A DNA stretch of 64,000 nt from Rhyzopertha dominica (Eukaryota > Arthropoda > Insecta > Coleoptera > Bostrichidae), in contig QCXZ01000001.1 in the NCBI GenBank assembly GCA_025024175.1, forward strand, positions 39,364,942 to 39,428,941. Reading direction: 5' to 3'. Position 1 is the stretch's first letter. Each line of letters starts with the position of its first letter. Positions 35,701-44,700 of this stretch are shown here, piece by piece. A program made the translations under genes and the position numbers. A model generated the notes under the pieces. That model was given only the letters and a program-made list of their open reading frames with translations. It was not told the DNA's origin and did not search any database.

Positions 35701-38700
35701 GGATACTATGGGTCTGAGTGATCACTTGATGGTGCAGTGTTAACTGCAATTTGATGTGCCTCAGCCTCCACAACAGGTCATCAAGTACCGAGATTTTAGA
35801 GCATTTAACTATGAAGAATTCAGGGCAGATGCACAGAATGTCAACTGGGCATATGTTAACGAGTTGCAACTACATCTATTAAGGTGCTATTTGACCACCA
35901 CGCTCCTCAAAGAACATTCATTTCTAAGAAAAAAAAAACCCTGCATACATTACAGACACAATCAGGACCATAATCAAACTGAAAGAGAAGGCTCATGTTA
36001 GATACCTCAAAATGAAAACAGAGGCAAGCAAGCAGTACTATAATGATATTAGAAATTATTTATCATCAGCAATTAAAAGTGAGATAGCTGCTTATATAAA
36101 ATATCAGATTAAGGCTAGGTTAAAGAGACAGCCGTACTCAATTTTAGGATGTTGACCATAAAGCTGTCAGCCCGGTCGGCCTGGGGCGTTTATTGCGCTG
36201 CTGGTTATGCTGATGCCACAACAAAGAGTATTTTTGATTTACAACATTTTGTGGGTCTATCTGATGCCTGTCGTTTCAAAGATATTTACTTACCACTAAG
36301 AATCGGATGTTCGCTTTTCACAGACATATCAGTGATATTACTAATAAAGTTTTAAACAAACGGTTTTTTTATTTCGATATTGCTTTCAAATTTATTATTA
36401 AAAATTATTAAAAATGTCAACACCTCATGAAAAAAAATACTTTAAAATATATTTTTTTAATAACAGAAAATATAATAAACGTTCAAGAAAAAAATACATA
36501 TATTTACCAAAGATCATAAGCATATAGTTAATGTTCACAATCTGTACATAAAATTATCTTTACAGCAAAATTATAAATGTGTGTATTAAAAAAATATGAA
36601 CAAACATGGTGTAGATGGTCTATTTTTTACACGAAAACGTCGTCTATCTATCCTCCCGAATCGGCATGTTTCTCGTGTGACGTGGATCAACTAGTTCTGG
36701 CAAAAGAGAACGGAAATAAAATCTTTGAAGTTTGGGAAGCATTTTTTCACTCCAAAAATGATCTTTTTTAACTATATATAACTATAAACTACTAAACGGA
36801 TTTTTAGAAAAATACTTACTTGACGGTGTTTGATAAGAGAACCAATATTTCCCCTGTTCCTTTTTTTTGAAGACAAAGTTCTTCCATCACCTTTTCGTCT
36901 TGCCATCTTTACTAATGTTCTTTCAGATAACGTAACACGAAAATCACACAGTCACACAAAATCTCAAACAGCATAAATGGTAGGTTTGAAAAGTTCTGAG
37001 GCTTTATATTAGTGAACCCCCTCTTTCATTGTATGGGGGTGGTTGCCATGAGTCAGTGGAAAAAGTTTTCAGGTTTAGAGGTACAAACAGTTTCATGCAG
37101 ATTGTCTTCAATAATACATATTCTGGTCCCAAAAACAGATTATACTTACCTTTCGCAAAATTGATGTTTAGTTGGAATTCTGGATTAGAAATTCCAGCAA
37201 CTCAGACTTTCAGTCGTATTGAAGGGATCGTCAACCCTTTACCTGCCAATATAGAGTTTCGTCATATTTATTTTGGTCCTAGGTGCTTTCGCAAAATTGA
37301 TTAAAATTGTTTACGTTTCCAGTTACCAGGAAACTGGTGTCCAATTTATCCGACAGTCAGGCGCCTGACAAAACTGTATATTTGCTACCTCGACATGGAA
37401 ATATATTCTTTAATTTATGAATAAAAGTGTTCCGGACGAATCCGCAAAAGCGGATAGCACATAAAATATAATAAAAACACTTTGGCAAATTGATTTTTAA
37501 TAGTTATCATCAAATTATGTTAACTTATTCATATATAGTTCATATATGCATAGTGCAATTAGTGTCGTATTGATTTTAATTGACTTTGTAAATATGAACT
37601 TTTGGGACTACACGTCCTGTATGCTTTCTATGTGTCCCAACGACATAAAGTTGCAAAGCAGAACTTAACTCCTTATCTAAATAACTTTCGGCATGGACAA
37701 ATAATAGTGCATAAATATAAAAGCAGTAGTTCGAAGAATCGTTTCGTCATCCCCAGTACCTGCGTTTTTCTACCATCCATACCTGAGGTTACCCTCCCGC
37801 CATAAACTGCAATGGCTGTTTACTCAAGTGCCGTCAATTGGTATGTTGTAAATCAACACTGGGTTGGGCCCAAAAGTTTAGCAAAAGTATTGAACAGATA
37901 TTTTCATTATTATTAACGCTATCAAAAAACTAAAAACAACATCATACTCAGAAGACAAAAATCTATCATTCGGTCGAAAAAATTTTTCTAATAAGTCATT
38001 TTTACGTTTTTGAGCATTTTGCGTTCTTAAACAAATCATAATTATTTTTGCCGTAAGTTTTTAAAATTTTTTATTCGGCCATTTTGTAGATAATAATTGT
38101 CAGATTACACTGGTTTTTGAATAAAATTAATATCTCTTCAAATAACTTAGTTATTTATTCAATACTTTACATTGGAAACCCCATAAGAGAAATTCCTTTA
38201 ACCTAGCCTTAAACAACATAAACATAACCCGGCTAAGTTGTGGAAAAATTTTGCAGAGTGGAACATACATATGAAGGAACATAAAATAATTTCTGAAGAA
38301 CTAAGAAATCCTAATATTGTTAATGACTATTTTGTGAGTTGTATAGGTGATACATCTGTTACTGAAGAAACAGTCGCATTTTATTGCAATAGTGTGAGCC
38401 AACAAGTAAAAGCACCTATGATTCTGGGTTTAGTCAGTGTACGAGATGTGAAAAAGTATTCGATTCAATTAAGAGCAATGCCATGGGAACGGATAACATA
38501 AATTTAAAAATGCTAAAATTGACATTTCATTTTTGCAAGGAGGCAATACTTAATATTGTAAATCACTCGTTAAGTAGTGGTGTGGTACCTAGAGAATGGA
38601 AGATGTCCACCATTAAGCCGCTGCCTAAAGTTGCAGTAGCAGTGGGGTTAAGCCAGCTCAGGCCTATAAACATTCTTCCCACCCTATCTAAAATAATAGA

Positions 38701-41700
38701 AAAAATAGTCGATATTAAGCTACAAGAGCATTTCGACAGAAACAATCTCTTGCCAATCATGCAGTCTGGATTTAGAAAATTTCACAGCACTAACACAGTT
38801 TGTTAAACATTTGTAGTGATGCTACAGCATCTATTGATGCATCTTGTGGTGAAATTGTTGTGCTGATCGATTATAGCAAGGCTTTTGACATGTTGGATCA
38901 TAGACTGCTTGTGGCCAAGTTGAAATATTTTGGTGTCTGGACTGGTTTGTTAGCTGTCTTCTGGATCGGAAGTAAAAGGTCGCATTGGTGACGCTGTTTC
39001 TGAGGAAGTGTGTATAGCACGTGGTGTTCCGCAAGGAAGTATTTTGGGTCCTCAACTGTGTTCAATATACATAGCAGACCTACAGGCAGTTTTTAATAAT
39101 AACATAAAAGTCCATCAATATGCAGACGATACCCAATTATGTATTAGGTGTAGCATGGACGATGTACATGGAGCTGTACGTCAGCTTAATGAGGCCCTAC
39201 AGAGACTTTCAGAGTGATCAAGAAGTCATTGTCTGCTTGTCAACCCTAAGCGAAGAGCGAAGAAATGACTGCAAGTGTTAAGTTAGATGGATGTGCAATT
39301 CCTTTGAGTGACTCACTCCACAAAAGTTATTAGTACAGGATATTTCAAATTCAAAGCTTTATATCGATATAAAAATGTGTTACCACAAAAACTTAAATGG
39401 CAACTTTGTAGTAGCCTTATTTTAAGTCAGATAGATTACTGCAGCAATGTCTACTACCCATTCTTGAATCAACAATTTAAGAGAAAATTGCAGATGTTAC
39501 AAAATTCAACTATAGAGAACATGTTACAGCACACTACATAAGGCTCGGTATACTAAAGATAGATTTTAGAGTAATACTACAATACGGTTGTTTTTTGTAT
39601 AGCTTACTAAAAAACAAGGCACCAGTCTACTTATTGGATCGTTTCAGTACTAGAGGTATTGAACATAGCTTAAATTTACGAAACGTCCAAAACTACTCAA
39701 TTCCTGTACATAAAACTACAAAGTTTGAAGCCAGTTTTGATTTCATGGCTCCAAAAATTTTGAACAAGTACAGTCATTTGTTTGTCAGTGCTATTTCGCC
39801 ACAAAATTTTCGAGCTAAACTCTTAAGTACTTTGTTGTGTGAACAGTCAATATAATTGTGTAACTTTGTATGAGGTATATTTTAGAATTTGCAGTATTCA
39901 GTTGTTAATTGTTTCAATGAAATTTGTCTTTTTTGTATCACACATTAAACTGTCGTGTATTTATTAGGAAGTTCTGAAAATCGGCTATGCCGAAAACCTT
40001 TCCTTTTAAGCTTACATACTATATGTTATAATGTTTGATCATATCTAAATGTAATCAGTATCATATGTAGAGCTTAATAAAGTTTATTATTATTATTATT
40101 ATTATTATGTATGTAAGTATATTTTTATGGATACCGGTAGGCTAAGCGCAGCACAAAGGAAATACAAGAGTACCAAATGAAATAACAAAAGGTTGCAAAT
40201 AACAAAGACATGTTATGTTCTTTACAACTTCTGCTTGTTGCACCAGAATGATGCACACTGCTTTTCTGTTGCTGCACTGCCAAAATTTGTATTAGATGGA
40301 AAAATCAATACAAAATGTGTGCAGCTTTAAAGTAAAGATATGATGGTACATATTTAAAATTTTAATAACATTTACTCACATTGCATTTTTAATATTACAA
40401 AATTATAACTATATCCCAAGCCTCATTATATGCCTGTCGACTGAGTGTTTTTGATAATAGTGACAGTTTTTTTGGAGAAGGTTATTCAGTCTTAGATTTC
40501 CTTCTTTTGTTCAATTACTTTAAAATTGTACAACTGAATTGAAATTAAACTGCTCTTAATGTTAATTTTCAGAAGTTGTTGAAATATTGAGGTTATATCT
40601 GCTAAAAAAGGTTACGTAGAAAACAAAAAAGAGGCAGATTATTGACGGACCAGAATCTGAGACCGTGATCTGAGGCTGGTCTCAACTCGAGTCACTGGGT
40701 CGCTCTCTGGTCCTAGTTATGACGTCACGGCCGACGGTGACGTCATTATAGACAGACCGGTCCCAAAAGAAATCGAACAGTCACTCGTGGTAGAGACCAA
40801 AACGAACCTGGTCCAGTGACAGGAGTCAATAAAAGTCGCCTTTTTTTTTAGTCATGTTCCCAACCAGGCCAGCATTTTTTTATGTACATTCAAATACATT
40901 GTACTACCACTTTATAGTAGCTAAAGAACGTAATCTTCCACCTAGTACCCTATTGATTTCCTCCCATTATTGTGTGAAATAAAAAAAAATAAGAACTGGA
41001 TATTGTGCGACTCATCAGCATATAAATCATCAGTCTCTGACATTAAACGTTCAAATAACTGACTTCATTGATGAAAAACTGAACAATCTTTGTATGTTCG
41101 GATATTTCCTTAATTTTGAAAACTTGGCAAACACTACAATGACATTTTGTTGCCAAGTAGAAAAAACAATAAAGTATGTAAACGAACAGCAATAAATTAG
41201 AAACTGATGAAACTGTCAAGTCTATTCAATTAATGCTTCTAGCACAGTAGTAATATTAAAAACCAAGTAATACAGTCCACTAAATCGAAGCCACCATAAC
41301 ATTGGTCCATTCGGCACAGATTTGCTGTGTTTGAAGCAGAGTTGGTCAGCCATCAGTTCAGATTTGAAGGTCAGCATTACCACAATTACGAGCAGAAATC
41401 ACATGGTAGATGTACAGATTGACGGATGCAAGAAGACAACGGTTGCAAGTGAGGTGTGAGACCTGATTCCATTAAGATTATTGTCAAAATTCTGTCAATT
41501 TTCCTCCTGATTAACAAACTGATTCATTACTGATTATAAACACAATACAGTGTTTGATTCTTGATTAGTTTCCATTTGCTATTCATTCAATTTGATTTTG
41601 ATTAGCCTGATTTACTAATCATACGATTTAATTTCTTGATTTTGCTGTCAATACAATTTTGATTTTGATTAGCTTGATTTGCTATTTCTACCATTTGATT

Positions 41701-44700
41701 TGCTATTCTTACAATTTCATTTCTTTATTAATTTGATTTGTGATTAATACAGTTTGATTTCTTGATTATCTAATTTACTATTTGTATAATTTATTATTTG
41801 ATTTGCTATTCGTACAATTAATTATTTGATTTTGTGACTAACAATTAAGCTATGGCTGATGAAATAAAGTTGTTACACCGACAACGAGGTGCCATAAAAC
41901 ACAAACTGACTAATTTTGTGTCATTCCTCAATCCATTAAAAAAAATGCATGCTGAGAGAGGAGCTCTAAATGATGTTCAGATTGCGGATTTAAAATTTAG
42001 AGTTGAAAACTTGCGTTTGGTTGACACAGATTTTGAACAGATTCAAACAAAAATTGAAAACATTTGTGATGAATCAAATTTAACAGAAGAATTTGATCAA
42101 CGAAGCAACTTCTTCGATACAATTTCTAATGTGTTGGCCCAGGCACAAGTGATTTTAGATTCTTGCATTAGTGTTCATTCTCAGATTAAAGTTGAGTCAC
42201 TCAATATGCTACCACATATTCAAGGTGTGAAATTACCTACAATTAATTTNCCTAAATTTCAAGGTAACTATGATTCATGGTTGGAATTTAAGGACCTTTT
42301 TGAAAGTCTGATTAATTCAAATCAATCTATTAGCAAAATTCAAAAATTCCACTATTTAAAAGCTTCTTTAGAGCTTGATGCAGCGAAAATCATTCAATCT
42401 TTAGAATTTACGAGTGAAAATTATGATGTTGCATGGGAATTATTATGTAGTAGGTATAACAACTCAAAGTTATTAGTGCACAATCACATAAAATCAATAT
42501 TTGAATTAGAACCCATAACCAAAGAGTCATCAGTCGCTTTGCGTAGATTAGTAGACAATTTATACAAGCATTTGCGTGCACTAGAAGTACTCAAGCAACC
42601 AACCATACATTGGGATGCTCTATTAGTCTTCTTAATTTCATCAAAGCTTGATAGGTCTACTGCCCGAGAGTGGGAACGATTTAAAATGTCATGCAATTCA
42701 TTAAAACTAAATGATATCAAAGATTTCTTATATAAAAGAGCAGATTTCTTGGAAACCTTTGAATTAAACCATGGTTCCAAATCTATTAAGAATAACAATT
42801 ATGGAACAAACAAGCATTATTCTTTAATTTCTACAAATCATAAATGCAATTTCTGTAAAAAACAACATTTAATTTATTCATGTCCTGATTTTCTACAATT
42901 AACAGTTCCAGAAAGGATTGAAAAAGTGAAAGATTTGAAGCTCTGTAAAAATTGTCTTTGCACAGGTCATTCTGTAAATAAATGTAAGTTACGATCCTGT
43001 AAAATATGTAAAAATAGACACAGTAGTTTACTTCATCAAGTTAGGGAAACAGCGGTCGTACCAGATTCTTCAGTAGTTATGTCTAGCCATGACAAACAAA
43101 GTAGTGTTCTTCTACCTACAGTTCGGTTGTATGTTTACGATGCAAATGGTTCGATGCATTTAGTTAAGGCCGTTTTAGATAGCGGTTCCCAATCCAATTT
43201 TATTTCTGCAAAAATGTGCAACAAATTAGGTTTAAATAAGGAACCTACACATGTTTCTATTGCTGGAATAAATGATTCTGGATCAACATTTAATCACAAA
43301 TGTCAGATTACAATTAAATCTATTTATAACGATTATAGTGTAAAACTTACCTGTTTGGTTATTCCGCAGATTGCTGGTAATCTTCCTGCCTATGAAATTG
43401 ATACCATAGATTGGAAAATTCCTTCTACCATTCAATTAGCGGATCCTGATTTTTCTAAACCTTCTGAAGTTGATTTACTCCTAGGAGCTAGTCACTTTTG
43501 GGAATTTCTAGAAAGAGGGCAATTACAATTATCAAAACACTTACCTGTTCTCCAGAACACTAAGTTCGGATGGATTGCTTCAGGTTTGGTTCCAAAAAAT
43601 GCTTCTCAGGTGCACTGTTATTTTTCACAGAATATTTCCTGTGATCTTCGCCAATTCTGGGAAATTGAAGAGCATGAATGTCCCACACAATTATCCAAAG
43701 ATGATGCAGATTGTGAAAGATTTTTTAAAGAAACCATTACTCGTCAAGATGATGGTAGATTTATAGTTAGAATTCCATTGAAATATCCTTCTTCTCAATT
43801 GGGTGATTCGAAGCAGTCAGCAATTAAAAGACTGTTGCAATTAGAACACAGATTTATTTCTGACCCAATCTTGAAGGAAGAATATTCAAGATTTATGCAA
43901 GAGTATTTAGACTTGGGACATATGACTAAAATAAAGGAAACATCCTCCAATGATTATTTTCTTCCTCACCATGGAGTTGTAAGGAAAAGCAGCTTAACAA
44001 CCAAATTAAGAGTAGTATTTAATGGCTCAGCGCAATCATCGTCAGGTTGGTCTGTAAATGATCTTCAGCATGTAGGTCCACCAGTCCACACACAATTATT
44101 TTCTATATTATTACAGTTCAGACAACATCCCATTGCTGTTTGTGCAGATATAGAAAAAATGTATAGACAGATCCTTGTGCATCCTGATGATAGACACCTG
44201 CAAAATATTGTGTGGAGATTCGATTCTGATCTAGAAATAGATACTTATTCACTAAATACTATTACTTACGGAACAGCTTCAGCTCCCTATCTTGCCATTA
44301 GATGCTTAAAGCAACTTGCTCATGAGGTTGAAAATGAATATCCTGTCATCTCTAACATTATTAATAATCATTTTTATGTAGATGATTTAATTATCAGTTT
44401 TACTTCTGAAGAAGATGCTATTGCTACTTGCAAGACTTTAAAAATGATTTTACAGCAAGCATGTTTTCCGTTGAGGAAATGGATTTCAAATAGTAGTAAT
44501 GTTTCACAATTTTTTAAGGATGAAAATGATCCAACTAGTGTAATAAGTTTTAGTCATGACAAGCAAATTAAAACCTTAGGTGTTGTATGGAACAATATTT
44601 TAGACACATTTTCTTACCAGATTTCTGCTAATTCTTCCATTTCTCCTATAACAAAAAGAATTATTTTGTCAGAAATATCAAAGGTCTTCGACCCCCTTGG

